Source of the DNA: Pontibacter diazotrophicus
GTDB taxonomy: Bacteria > Bacteroidota > Bacteroidia > Cytophagales > Hymenobacteraceae
DNA: 64,000 nt
Direction: 5' to 3'
Assembly: GCF_003367245.1 (NCBI RefSeq)
Contig: NZ_QRGR01000016.1
Span: 1 to 64,000, forward strand
Below, piece after piece: positions 8,404 through 17,238 of the stretch. Under the pieces are notes generated by a model that searched no databases, had not been told where the DNA came from, and was given only the letters and a program-made list of their open reading frames with translations. Position 1 is the first letter of the stretch, and the number at the start of each line of letters is the position of its first letter. The translations under genes and the position numbers were made by a program.

Positions 8404-9858
8404 CTAACTCGCAACAGCTTCCTTTTGTACCTGTTCCGGCTTATCCCATTCTTCTGCATTTTTGATATCGAGCTTCTTTGCACTGAAAACAGGATCAAGG
8501 CCAGCTTTGCGCTGGGCCTGGTAATCTTTGAGTGCACGAAGCGCTGGTTTTCTTAATAAAATAATGGCCACCACGTTCAGCCATGCCATAATGCCCACGC
8601 CAATGTCGCCTAATACCCAGGCCGATTCAGCTGTTTTGATAGAGCCGTAGAAGGTGGCCGCCAGAATAAGGGCCCGCAACATCCACAGCAGCCATTTGCT
8701 ACCCTTGGCATTCAGGTACGTCAGGTTAGTTTCTGCTATGTAATAATAAGCCATGATGGTAGTGAAGGCAAAAAGTAACAGGGAAATCGCCACAAAGCCA
8801 CTGCCGAGCGAAGGGAAGTAGGTGTTCACCGCCTGCTGCGTATACTCCGGCCCAAAAGCCACTCCTGGCAGGTTTTCTACTATAAAGCCTCCCTCCGGAT
8901 TGACGACATTATACTGTCCTGTGAAAAGTATCATAAAGGCGGTGGCAGTACAGACAAACAGCGTATCCACGTAAACCGAAAACGCCTGCACCAGCCCTTG
9001 CTTTGCCGGGTGGCTTACCTCGGCTGCAGCTGCAGCGTGCGGTGCTGTTCCCTGTCCAGCCTCGTTTGAATAAATGCCTCTTTTAACTCCCCAGGAAATA
9101 GCCATACCAAACACACCGGCAAAGGCAGGTTCAATGTCGAAAGCAGACCGGAAAATAAGGCTGATGACTGCAGGCACCTCTGTGATATTCATGGCGATGA
9201 TAATCACGGTCATCAGGATATAAGCGCCCGCCATAAACGGAACAGCAATTTCTGCTACCTTTCCGATACGCTTTACTCCGCCGAAAATAATAAGCGCTAG
9301 CAAGGCTGTGACAGCAGCCCCGGTTACAGCCACAGGTATATCGAAGGCCGTTTTTATACTGGAAGCGATGCTGTTGCTTTGCACGCCCGGTAAAAACATA
9401 GCCATACTGATGATGGTGGCTACGGCAAAAACAACGGCATACCATTTCACACCCAGGCCTTTTTCAATATAGTAAGCGGGACCACCACGGTATTGTCCGT
9501 CTTTTACCTGCTTGTATATCTGCCCCAGTGTTGCCTCAATAAAAGCAGAAGAGCTTCCCAGAAAGGCAATCACCCACATCCAGAACACGGCTCCCGGACC
9601 GCCCATGGCAATGGCTGTTGCCACACCGGCTATGTTACCTGTTCCAACCCGGCCGGCAATAGCGATAGAGAAAGCCTGGAAGGAACTTACGCCTTTTTCA
9701 GACGATTGCCCATTAAAAAGCAGTCGAAGCATTTCCCGCAGGTAACGGACCTGCAAAAAGCGGGTGACTATTGAAAAGTAGATTCCCGCACCAAGGCAAA
9801 GTATGATAAGGGCATTGCTCCAGACAATGTCGTTGATTGAGTTAATGATGTTCTCCAT
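8404..9858 (-). CDS. alanine/glycine:cation symporter (AGCS family)
   Basis: A sodium-coupled symporter for small neutral amino acids in the inner membrane. From the ATG at 9858 the protein has 484 residues and about ten to eleven hydrophobic segments. AGCS hallmarks are visible: VTRFLQVRYL, FQAFSIAIAGRVGTGNIAGVA in the first third, the SAFIEATLGQIYK segment, and RGIYSNEAGQGTAPHAAAAA in the middle. An ATG seven codons upstream (9879) is in frame, but it lies inside a long hairpin (9872-9908), and family members start at the MENIINSIN-like sequence, so 9858 is preferred. A strong terminator follows. Confidence 0.9.
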   Translation of the reverse strand: MENIINSINDIVWSNALIILCLGAGIYFSIVTRFLQVRYLREMLRLLFNGQSSEKGVSSFQAFSIAIAGRVGTGNIAGVATAIAMGGPGAVFWMWVIAFLGSSSAFIEATLGQIYKQVKDGQYRGGPAYYIEKGLGVKWYAVVFAVATIISMAMFLPGVQSNSIASSIKTAFDIPVAVTGAAVTALLALIIFGGVKRIGKVAEIAVPFMAGAYILMTVIIIAMNITEVPAVISLIFRSAFDIEPAFAGVFGMAISWGVKRGIYSNEAGQGTAPHAAAAAEVSHPAKQGLVQAFSVYVDTLFVCTATAFMILFTGQYNVVNPEGGFIVENLPGVAFGPEYTQQAVNTYFPSLGSGFVAISLLLFAFTTIMAYYYIAETNLTYLNAKGSKWLLWMLRALILAATFYGSIKTAESAWVLGDIGVGIMAWLNVVAIILLRKPALRALKDYQAQRKAGLDPVFSAKKLDIKNAEEWDKPEQVQKEAVAS

Positions 9859-9871
9859 GTGGTTTTTTCGG

Positions 9872-9908
9872 CAGGGCATGTAGCAGTCTGAGACTGTTAC
9901 ATGCCCTG
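9872..9908 (-). promoter_or_regulatory. long near-perfect palindrome in the symporter leader
   Basis: 18 bases (9872-9889) pair with 9891-9908 with one non-Watson-Crick position and a one-base loop. The structure ends 13 bases before the preferred start codon at 9858. No T tract follows on either strand, so it is not a standard terminator; it could be an operator or an RNA structure controlling translation. Confidence 0.45.
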
Positions 9909-10208
9909 TATTTGTAGGTGAAATTGTCTTTCTCAGCCTAAAGTAAAGAAATTTTTATCATAATCTCACCAAAAGGCCTTTCTATATAGCAGAATGTTAC
10001 CTGCATGAGAGACTGATGCAGCAAGAGTGTTCTGATTCCTTTGGTATGACTTTCAATTTGTTAGACAGGTACAAATATAAATTGAACTAGTAAATACTTG
10101 ATGTGCTAAATTGCTTCACGCCATGCCTTGCGCGTAGCGGCTGATGTTCCCGTCAACAGTGAGTCAAGTGGAGAGCATGTATGGAAGCATTCAGGGGAGG
10201 TATAAGCT
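9909..10208. other. intergenic region, no gene recognised
   Basis: 300 bases with no convincing coding frame; should contain the symporter promoter. Confidence 0.4.
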
Positions 10209-10538
10209 CTACTTGCTGCTGATTCTGATAAAGCCCCTGTCATAGACTCTTTTCTGGGTGAATTCATCTGTCTCGTACCAGACATCTGCCACATAAGCTG
10301 GCGTGATGTAAGTAGTAGCAAATTCCTGGTTCCCATCAATGGTCTTGTAGTCTGTCACCATTTCGTATCCATCTTCCAGCGCTTTATAATAAGCTTCATC
10401 ATCATCAAGTTCTGCTGCATAGCGGTTGTACACCTGGTGGTATTTGTCTGTTATGGCCTCATAGTGGCGCTGCAGTTCCGGGGTTTCAAACTCCATGAAG
10501 CCCTCTTCGTCTCTTGTCCATTTTCCCTGTATTTCCAT
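10209..10538 (-). CDS. hypothetical protein
   Basis: 109 residues, acidic, rich in Tyr, Glu and Asp, with no signal peptide or membrane segment. The start MEIQGKWTRDEEG and a regular alternation of helical (residues 20-60) and strand-like segments suggest a small folded cytoplasmic protein. The family is not recognised. The composition and length of the open frame support a real gene, and it has its own non-coding flanks. Confidence 0.6.
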   Translation of the reverse strand: MEIQGKWTRDEEGFMEFETPELQRHYEAITDKYHQVYNRYAAELDDDEAYYKALEDGYEMVTDYKTIDGNQEFATTYITPAYVADVWYETDEFTQKRVYDRGFIRISSK

Positions 10539-10822
10539 ACCTGCTAAGGTAAGAGATGGACATGGGAAATGATAGGGGTGTAAGAATTATAGAGTACCTG
10601 TTTTATGATGGAAAAAGAAGGCACGAACATAGCACCACATGTATACATTTCTTACCTGCAAGGCTCCTAAACTAAATTATGTGCTGATGGAAACTTTTTG
10701 CAATTTTAAATGTCTGATTTCGAGTGAGCACCTGCTTAGGCAACGCATTGCCTGTAACGGATGATAGCTTAATTAAAGTAAAAGGCCTATATAAACCACC
10801 TTCACTTCATAGGAAAACATAT

Positions 10823-12148
10823 ATGACACAAACGGTTCAGGCCGCGGAGAAAAAGAGGCTCAGCTTCTGGCAAATCTGGAACATGAGTTTCGGGTTTTTA
10901 GGGATTCAGTTTGGCTTTGCGCTCCAGAACGCCAACGTCAGCCGGATTTTTGAAACACTTGGTGGAACCGAAATCGCCCTTTACTGGCTGGCGGCACCTG
11001 TTACCGGATTAGTGGTGCAGCCAATCATAGGTTATCTCAGTGACCGCACCTGGCATCCGGTGCTAGGCCGGCGCCGGCCGTTCTTCCTGATTGGTGCCAT
11101 TCTGGCTTCAGCCGCTTTGTTTGTGATGCCGAATGCTTCTGTGCTCTGGATGGCGGTGGGCATGCTCTGGATTCTGGATACGTCCATCAATGTTTCGATG
11201 GAGCCTTTTCGTGCGCTTGTAGGCGATTTGCTGCCTTCGAGCCAGCGAACCATGGGCTTTGCCATGCAAACCTTTTTCATAGGTATTGGTGCCGTAGTGG
11301 CCTCATTGCTTCCCTACATATTCACTAACTGGATTGGTGTTCCCAATACTGCCCCTGAGGGCATGATTCCTTCTTCCGTGAAGTGGTCTTTCTACGTAGG
11401 AGGCGTTGTTTTCCTGTCTGCTGTGCTGTGGACGGTGTTCAAAACCAAAGAGTATCCGCCTGAAGATATGGAGGCGTTTGAGGCTGAGAAAAAGAACACC
11501 AGCTTCAGCGATGGTGTCAGGGAAACAGTAATGGGTATTTTTAACATGCCAAAAACGATGCTGCAGCTGGCGGTTGTGCAGTTCTTTACCTGGTTTGCCC
11601 TGTTCTCTATGTGGATTTACACCACCAAAGCCCTGACCAGCCACGTGTATGGGACTTCTGATACAACTTCCTTCCTTTATAACGAAGGAGCCGATTGGGT
11701 AGGTGTTTGTTTTGCCGTTTACAATGGCGTATCTGCCATATTCGCCCTGCTGCTGCCTTACCTTGCCAAAGCTACAAGCCGTAAGCTCACTCACCTGATT
11801 TGCCTTGTGCTGGGAGGGCTGGGCCTGATATCCATCTACTTTATAGAGAACCCGATGATGCTGCTGGTATCTATGGTGGGCGTGGGCATAGCCTGGGCCA
11901 GCATCCTGTCTATGCCCTACGCTATACTGGCGGGGGCCTTGCCAGCCAACCGGATGGGATACTTCATGGGAGTGTTCAACTTCTTTATTGTGATTCCTCA
12001 GATTATAGCCGGAGCTATTCTTGGATTTATGACCGATGAGCTGTTTGGAGGAGAGGCAATCTTTGCGCTGGTGCTGGGAGGGTGTTCTATGATACTGGGT
12101 GGCTTCCTGACCTTGATTGTGGATGATGTGGATGAGCAGCTGGCTTAA
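10823..12148 (+). CDS. SLC45-like MFS sugar transporter
   Basis: An inner-membrane transporter of the major facilitator superfamily, 441 residues from the ATG at 10823, which follows an AGGA. An upstream in-frame GTG/ATG extension of 33 residues is not conserved-looking. The N-terminal half carries the features of the SLC45/GPH-like sugar transporters: FGFLGIQFGFALQNANVSRIF, PIIGYLSDRTWHPVLGRRRPF (the loop 2-3 R-x-GRRRP signature) and DTSINVSMEPFRALVGDLLP. Relatives import maltose, sucrose or glucose-type sugars with protons. No glycosidase is next to it, so the substrate is open. About 12 membrane helices. Confidence 0.85.
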   Translation: MTQTVQAAEKKRLSFWQIWNMSFGFLGIQFGFALQNANVSRIFETLGGTEIALYWLAAPVTGLVVQPIIGYLSDRTWHPVLGRRRPFFLIGAILASAALFVMPNASVLWMAVGMLWILDTSINVSMEPFRALVGDLLPSSQRTMGFAMQTFFIGIGAVVASLLPYIFTNWIGVPNTAPEGMIPSSVKWSFYVGGVVFLSAVLWTVFKTKEYPPEDMEAFEAEKKNTSFSDGVRETVMGIFNMPKTMLQLAVVQFFTWFALFSMWIYTTKALTSHVYGTSDTTSFLYNEGADWVGVCFAVYNGVSAIFALLLPYLAKATSRKLTHLICLVLGGLGLISIYFIENPMMLLVSMVGVGIAWASILSMPYAILAGALPANRMGYFMGVFNFFIVIPQIIAGAILGFMTDELFGGEAIFALVLGGCSMILGGFLTLIVDDVDEQLA

Positions 12149-12248
12149 GGCTGTTAACCCCAAACACCTAAACAACAGGGACTGCCGCTGAAACATGCTT
12201 TTTAAGCTATCTTGTTATATATTTAGATTCTGTTCTAAATTATAACAC

Positions 12249-15200
12249 ATGATACTTAAAAAGCTTTTACAGGTTACCCTGCTGGGAAGCGCCTTGTTTT
12301 CGCTGCCAGCAACGGTACAGGCACAGGGTACCCGCCTGCTGCGGCAGCCTACTGTCAGCGAAGGCCATGTTGCCTTTGTATATGCCAATGACTTATGGAT
12401 AGCTGACCGCAAAGGGGGCAGTGCCGACCTTGGCTACGCCCGCAGGCTTACTTCCAACGAGGGAGCTGAAACCAATCCTCATTTCTCACCCGATGGTAAA
12501 TGGATTGCCTTTACCGGCCAATATGATGGTAACACAGATGTATACCTGATTCCGGTAGAGGGCGGCCAGCCCAAAAGACTTACCTGGCACCCGGGCAGCG
12601 ACGATGTAACCGGCTGGACACCCGATGGCAAATCCGTGCTTTTTATTTCGGCAAGGCATGGTCATCCTACGGCAAACGCCAGATTTTACCAGGTTTCGGT
12701 CGATCAGGGGATGCCGCAGGCGCTGAAAATCCCTCAGGCAGCTAATGGAGAGTTGTCAGAAGATGGTCTGTTTGCCGCTTATCAGCCTATCTCTTTCTGG
12801 GACCCCGAATGGCGCAACTACAGGGGAGGGCAGGCTCAGCCTATCTGGATTGTTGACCTGAAAGACTATTCCCTAAAGCAAACACCGCAGGCAAATAAGG
12901 AGCGGCACACAAGCCCGGTCTGGATGGACGGCATCGTGTACTTCCTATCTGAAAGAGACTATGCCAACAACATCTGGTCTTATAACCCGCAAACGGAAGA
13001 GGTGAAGCAGCACACGTTTCACAAGCAGTTCGATACGAAGAACCTGGATGCTGGTGCCGGCATGTTGGTGTATGAGCAGGGTGGCTACCTGCACCTGCTG
13101 AACCCAAAAACAAACGAGACAAAGCAGCTAACGATAGAGGTAAGAGGCGACTTTGACTGGGCACGCCCGCGCTGGGCCGATGTGTCTCCTACGCAGTTGA
13201 CGCATGCTTCCCTGAGCCCTGGTGGCAAGCGGGCATTGTTTGAGTCGCGCGGAGAAGTGTTTACTGTGCCGAAGGAGGAGGGAGATTGGCGTAACATCAC
13301 CCGAACACCGGGCGCCGCCGACCGTTACCCGACCTGGTCACCGGATGGTAAAAAGATTGCCTGGTTCTCCGATGCCACCGGCGAATATCAACTGATGATA
13401 GGGGACCAGGAAGGGCTGACCAAGCCGCGCAGCATCGCCATTCCGAATCCTACCTTTTTCTTCCGCCCGGAGTGGTCTCCTAACAACAAATACATAGCCT
13501 TCACAGACACAGACTATAACCTCTGGTATGTGGAAGTAGCCAATGGCAAAATAAATAAAGCCGACACCGAAGGCTACGCCCACCCCGACAGAACCCTAAA
13601 CCCGGTCTGGTCTCCGGACAGCAAATGGATTGCTTACACGCGCCTGCTGGAAAACCAGTTTAAGGCGGTAAAGGTGCACAACGTAGAGACAAACCAGACG
13701 CTGCAGCTAACGGATAAAATGGCCGATGCCCTTTCCCCGGTCTGGGATGAAAGTGGCAAATACCTGTACTTTCTGGCCAGCACCAACTTTGGTCTGAATA
13801 CCGGCTGGCTGGACATGAGCAGCTATGACCATCCGGTAACAAGAAGCCTCTACATGATCGTGCTTTCCAAAGACACGCCGTCTCCTTTGCTGCCGCGCAG
13901 CGATGAAGAACTGGCTCAAAATAACGAAGAAGACGAGGAGGACCAGGAGTTGCAGGATGGAAATTCTAAGAAAAAGGAAAAAGAAGTCAGAACCAAGAGC
14001 GGCCAAAAGGGCGAAGAAAAGGTGGTGAAACCTGCCGTGCAGGTGAAGATTGATATGGAAGGGCTGAGCCAGCGCATTATCCCGGTAGATATACCCGAAC
14101 GCAACTACACCGGGCTCCTGCCAGGGCCGGAAGAACAGGTGTTTTACCTTGAAGCCATCCAGAACCAGCAGGGAGACAACCTGCACCGTTACAGCCTGAA
14201 GGATGCCAAATCTACAGAGTACCTGACCAAGGTGAATGATGCTGCTGTATCCTTCGACCGCAAAAGCCTGCTGTACCGCAGCGGAAGTAACTGGAGTATT
14301 GTGAGCGCCACGGGTAGTGCGCCAAAGGCGGGTGACGGGAAACTGAAGGTGGCAGATATAAAAGTGAAAGTGGAGCCAGAGGCCGAATGGAAGCAGATTT
14401 TCCGGGAGGGCTGGCGGTATCAACGCGACTTCCTCTACGTGGACAATGTGCACGGGGCACCTTGGGATAAACTCTACGAGTGGTACAGCCCATGGCTGGA
14501 GCACGTGCGCCACCGTTCAGAGTTGCACTACATGATCGATATCCTGGGTGGTGAAGTGTCTGTAGGCCATTCCTATACCTCGGGGGGTGATTTCCCGGAT
14601 GTGAAACGCGTGCCGATCGGTTTACTGGGTGCAGATTATGAGGTAGACAAAGGCTACTACCGCATCAGCAACATCTATAACGGCGAAGCCTGGAACCCGG
14701 ATCTGCGTGCTCCGCTGCGTGCCCCCGGATTGAATATAAACAAAGGAGATTATATCCTGGAGGTGAATGGTGTGGAAGTAAAGGCACCGGAGAACATATA
14801 TAAGTTTTTCGAGGCCACCGCAGATCGGCAGACCGTGCTTCGCATCAACAGCAAGCCAACCAGGGAAGGCTCCCGCTTAGTAACAGTTGTGCCCATCGCG
14901 AATGAGAACGGTCTGCGGCGCATGGCCTGGATTGAAGGTAACCGCAGAAAGGTAGACGAGTTATCCGGTGGCAAACTGGCCTATGTGTATGTTCCAAACA
15001 CCGGGCAGGGCGGCTATACCTACTTTAACAGGTATTACTTTGGCCAGCAGGACAAAAAAGGAGCTGTTATTGATGAGCGTAACAACGGAGGAGGTTCTGC
15101 AGCCGATTACATGGTCGACATTATGGGTAGGGAACTGCATGGTTACTTCAACAGCAAAGTTGGGGAGCATCGTCCGTTCACCACGCCGATGTCTGGTATC

Positions 15201-15623
15201 TGGGGGCCAAAAGTGATGATTGTAAACGAAATGGCTGGCTCCGGCGGCGATTTACTGCCTTACCTGTTCCGTAAGATGGAGATTGGTCCTATTGTGGGAA
15301 CCCGCACCTGGGGTGGCCTGGTAGGTACCTGGGACACGCCTCCTTTCATTGATGGTGGCCGCATGGTAGCTCCCCGTGGCGGTTTTGTAGATGCCAATGG
15401 CGAGTGGGCTGTGGAAGGCGAAGGTGTTGCGCCGGACATTGAAGTAATGAACAAACCCGCAGATGTGATTGCTGGCAGAGACCCGCAGTTAGAGCGTGCT
15501 GTGGCAGAAGCAATGGAGCTTCTTAAAACGCAGGAGGTGATATTAAAGCCAGAGCCTGCCGCCCCGAACAGATGGCACCGTCCGGAAGGTTGGGAGAAAG
15601 AAGCTGAACAGCCAAACCAATAG
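12249..15623 (+). CDS. tricorn-protease-like S41 family peptidase
   Basis: A 1124-residue exported protein (signal peptide ending near TVQAQG). The N-terminal half is two beta-propeller regions of PD40/WD40-like repeats (motifs such as FSPDGKWIAFTGQ, TPDGKSVLFIS, WSPDGKKIAWFS, WSPNNKYIAFTD, WSPDSKWIAYTR). A very charged linker (residues about 555-600, runs of E/D and K) follows, then a tricorn C1-like helical domain, a PDZ domain (about 750-840) and the S41 protease core. The nucleophile is Ser998 (MAGSGGD) and the likely catalytic base His774 (GHSY). It presumably degrades peptides in the periplasm. Two hairpins follow the stop. Confidence 0.92.
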   Translation: MILKKLLQVTLLGSALFSLPATVQAQGTRLLRQPTVSEGHVAFVYANDLWIADRKGGSADLGYARRLTSNEGAETNPHFSPDGKWIAFTGQYDGNTDVYLIPVEGGQPKRLTWHPGSDDVTGWTPDGKSVLFISARHGHPTANARFYQVSVDQGMPQALKIPQAANGELSEDGLFAAYQPISFWDPEWRNYRGGQAQPIWIVDLKDYSLKQTPQANKERHTSPVWMDGIVYFLSERDYANNIWSYNPQTEEVKQHTFHKQFDTKNLDAGAGMLVYEQGGYLHLLNPKTNETKQLTIEVRGDFDWARPRWADVSPTQLTHASLSPGGKRALFESRGEVFTVPKEEGDWRNITRTPGAADRYPTWSPDGKKIAWFSDATGEYQLMIGDQEGLTKPRSIAIPNPTFFFRPEWSPNNKYIAFTDTDYNLWYVEVANGKINKADTEGYAHPDRTLNPVWSPDSKWIAYTRLLENQFKAVKVHNVETNQTLQLTDKMADALSPVWDESGKYLYFLASTNFGLNTGWLDMSSYDHPVTRSLYMIVLSKDTPSPLLPRSDEELAQNNEEDEEDQELQDGNSKKKEKEVRTKSGQKGEEKVVKPAVQVKIDMEGLSQRIIPVDIPERNYTGLLPGPEEQVFYLEAIQNQQGDNLHRYSLKDAKSTEYLTKVNDAAVSFDRKSLLYRSGSNWSIVSATGSAPKAGDGKLKVADIKVKVEPEAEWKQIFREGWRYQRDFLYVDNVHGAPWDKLYEWYSPWLEHVRHRSELHYMIDILGGEVSVGHSYTSGGDFPDVKRVPIGLLGADYEVDKGYYRISNIYNGEAWNPDLRAPLRAPGLNINKGDYILEVNGVEVKAPENIYKFFEATADRQTVLRINSKPTREGSRLVTVVPIANENGLRRMAWIEGNRRKVDELSGGKLAYVYVPNTGQGGYTYFNRYYFGQQDKKGAVIDERNNGGGSAADYMVDIMGRELHGYFNSKVGEHRPFTTPMSGIWGPKVMIVNEMAGSGGDLLPYLFRKMEIGPIVGTRTWGGLVGTWDTPPFIDGGRMVAPRGGFVDANGEWAVEGEGVAPDIEVMNKPADVIAGRDPQLERAVAEAMELLKTQEVILKPEPAAPNRWHRPEGWEKEAEQPNQ

Positions 15624-15699
15624 AAGCAGGAGCTATTGTTGATGAGGCGCTGCATTTTGCTTCGCAAGTTAAATAAAATGTAATTCATAGTAACAAATT

Positions 15700-15733
15700 A
15701 AAGCGGTGTGGAGGTCTCTCTGCACCGCTTTTC
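15700..15733 (+). terminator. terminator after the tricorn-like gene
   Basis: AAAGCGGTG (15700-15708) pairs with CACCGCTTT (15723-15731), followed by TCTGTTC on the plus strand. 77 bases downstream of the stop. Confidence 0.65.
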
Positions 15734-15857
15734 TGTTCTATTGCAGCCGTGCTGCTCAGTTTCATCTTCCTTTGTGAAGCATACGGAGGCGAAAAGTTAA
15801 TTGGAAGCCGGAAAAGTACGGCTCATTAGAAACAGTATATGTATGGGAAACAGAAAA

Positions 15858-15905
15858 CCTCCTGTACTGGCAGAAGTAATTCATCTGGCAGTACAGGAGG
15901 CTTTT
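15858..15905. terminator. bidirectional terminator between tricorn-like and STAS genes
   Basis: CCTCCTGTACTG (15858-15869) pairs perfectly with CAGTACAGGAGG (15889-15900). T-rich sequence follows on both strands (CTTTTGTTTTTG on plus). It lies just after the stop of the minus-strand STAS gene at 15921. Confidence 0.8.
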
Positions 15906-15920
15906 GTTTTTGATTAACAG

Positions 15921-16280
15921 CTATTTTGTTTTAGAAGGTCCTTTCTTTCTGCAGTAAGCATAAGCATCAGCCATGGTTGGTAGAATGTTCAGTACGCTGT
16001 TTAGGCCTGCCTTTTCTATTACCCTGTGGATTTTAGGATTAAACTGGTAGAAGAGCAGTTCAACGCCACTGGATTCCGCTTTACTACATAGAGACAGGAG
16101 CATGCGCAGCGACTGTGTTGGGAGTGAAGAAATGGACTCGCAGTCCACCCATACAGTTTTATTTTTTGATAAGGCAGCGCACCGCATTACCTGCTCCAAC
16201 ATAGTACAATCTTCTGTATTTACACATCCCTTTGCCATCACCAGGCTGCAGTACTTCATATGCTGTACAAAAACTGCCAT
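15921..16280 (-). CDS. STAS-domain protein (anti-sigma-factor-antagonist-like)
   Basis: A 119-residue stand-alone STAS domain: an initial strand-turn (YCSLVMAKGCVNTEDCTMLEQVM), a strand ending KTVWVDCESISSL, then a helix SLRMLLSLCSKAESSGVELLFYQ and a second strand-helix (RVIEKAGLNSVLNILPTMADAYAYC). The order of strands and helices matches SpoIIAA-type proteins, which bind and release partner anti-sigma factors according to phosphorylation of a serine at the start of helix 2; here Ser residues sit there (SISSLPTQS). No partner kinase or sigma factor is adjacent. Cytoplasmic, monocistronic. Confidence 0.75.
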   Translation of the reverse strand: MAVFVQHMKYCSLVMAKGCVNTEDCTMLEQVMRCAALSKNKTVWVDCESISSLPTQSLRMLLSLCSKAESSGVELLFYQFNPKIHRVIEKAGLNSVLNILPTMADAYAYCRKKGPSKTK

Positions 16281-16630
16281 TATTTTCTCCGTTTGTTTGT
16301 TTAGGTTATGTTTACAAATCCCTCTTTAAAAGGAGGGGTTTACTTTTGATAAAGGTACGGCTACAAATTTTTCTCACAGGCAGCGGAAATACGTAATCTC
16401 TTTTGTTGTAAATACTTAACTTTTTGTTAATATAGCCAATAGTGGGCTTGGTTTGGCAGTGTATGCGCTATAGGAGTGTTTATATCACGTTTTTAAGCAC
16501 AACTCCTTTAGTACTTGTACGCATAAACGCCAATACCTGGTGATAAAATAGGATGCTAAAAAGGGGGTGCTAAGTGATAATATTCAGTTATTTGAGCTTA
16601 CCTAACAGTGGCAAACGCAACAGCTTGGCA
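16281..16630. other. intergenic region between STAS gene and small hypothetical gene
   Basis: About 350 bases without a credible frame. Next to the STAS start is a small hairpin-forming stretch (16317-16341, CCCTCTTT with AAGGAGGG, one wobble). No promoter box could be assigned. Confidence 0.4.
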
Positions 16631-16663
16631 AAACAAAAGCCCTGTAGGGGGGACTACAGGGCT
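16631..16663 (-). terminator. intrinsic terminator of the small hypothetical gene
   Basis: AGCCCTGTAG (16638-16647) pairs perfectly with CTACAGGGCT (16654-16663), loop of six bases; on the minus strand it is followed by TTTTGTTT. Confidence 0.8.
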
Positions 16664-16749
16664 AATGCTAATCTAAACACAAACAACCAACAAATTTATT
16701 ACTAACCAAAAATATATTTAATGCTTTGGCTCCGGGGAGAGCCAACGTA

Positions 16750-17016
16750 TCAATAGCGAATAAAGGGAGCAGAAAGGCTGATGGAATGATAGTTATCAGC
16801 GAAGCCCACAAAGTAATCTCCTATAAATATTCCGGCACCATTATTTACAGCGCTTGCTACTTCTACATGGTGGATCATGTTGCCATCTATGGTGGCGTAT
16901 CCTACATGTTCTTCTTCATGGGTGCCTGCTTTTAATAAAGCAATGGCAGACAAACATGTACTTTTGTAGCAGCTTTCTGCCTGTTTCTGAGATGATTGGT
17001 GAACGGTGGTATTCAT
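16750..17016 (-). CDS. small hypothetical protein
   Basis: An 88-residue frame from an ATG at 17016. The first 35 residues are polar with two cysteines; the rest (HVGYATIDGNMIHHVEVASAV, then GIFIGDYFVGFADNYHSISL) alternates hydrophobic and polar residues as a small beta-rich domain would. No family recognised, no signal peptide. The gene is supported mainly by a well-formed terminator about 90 bases past its stop, which no other gene explains. Confidence 0.5.
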   Translation of the reverse strand: MNTTVHQSSQKQAESCYKSTCLSAIALLKAGTHEEEHVGYATIDGNMIHHVEVASAVNNGAGIFIGDYFVGFADNYHSISLSAPFIRY

Positions 17017-17238
17017 GTTAATCGGGAGCTTGGGGTTTTAATACGTTACAATTTTACGCATACCAGCCTTCAGGAAACAGGAATATTAAGCACTGCAGGT
17101 AACATGAATGTTCAGGCAATCAGCACTATACTTTGAGCCTTGAAACGCTTTATTGTTTTAGTATGAAGGATGCTTTTTGCCGCTAGTGGTGATGAGAGTA
17201 GTGTGAGAATGAGGTTTAAAATCGCAAAAAGTAACATT

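Noticed and set aside
11303..12196. 297-codon minus-strand frame opposite the SLC45-like transporter
   Set aside because: His/Gln-rich shadow of a well-supported membrane protein gene.
13707..14513. 268-codon minus-strand frame inside the tricorn-like gene
   Set aside because: Antisense to conserved domains of the protease.
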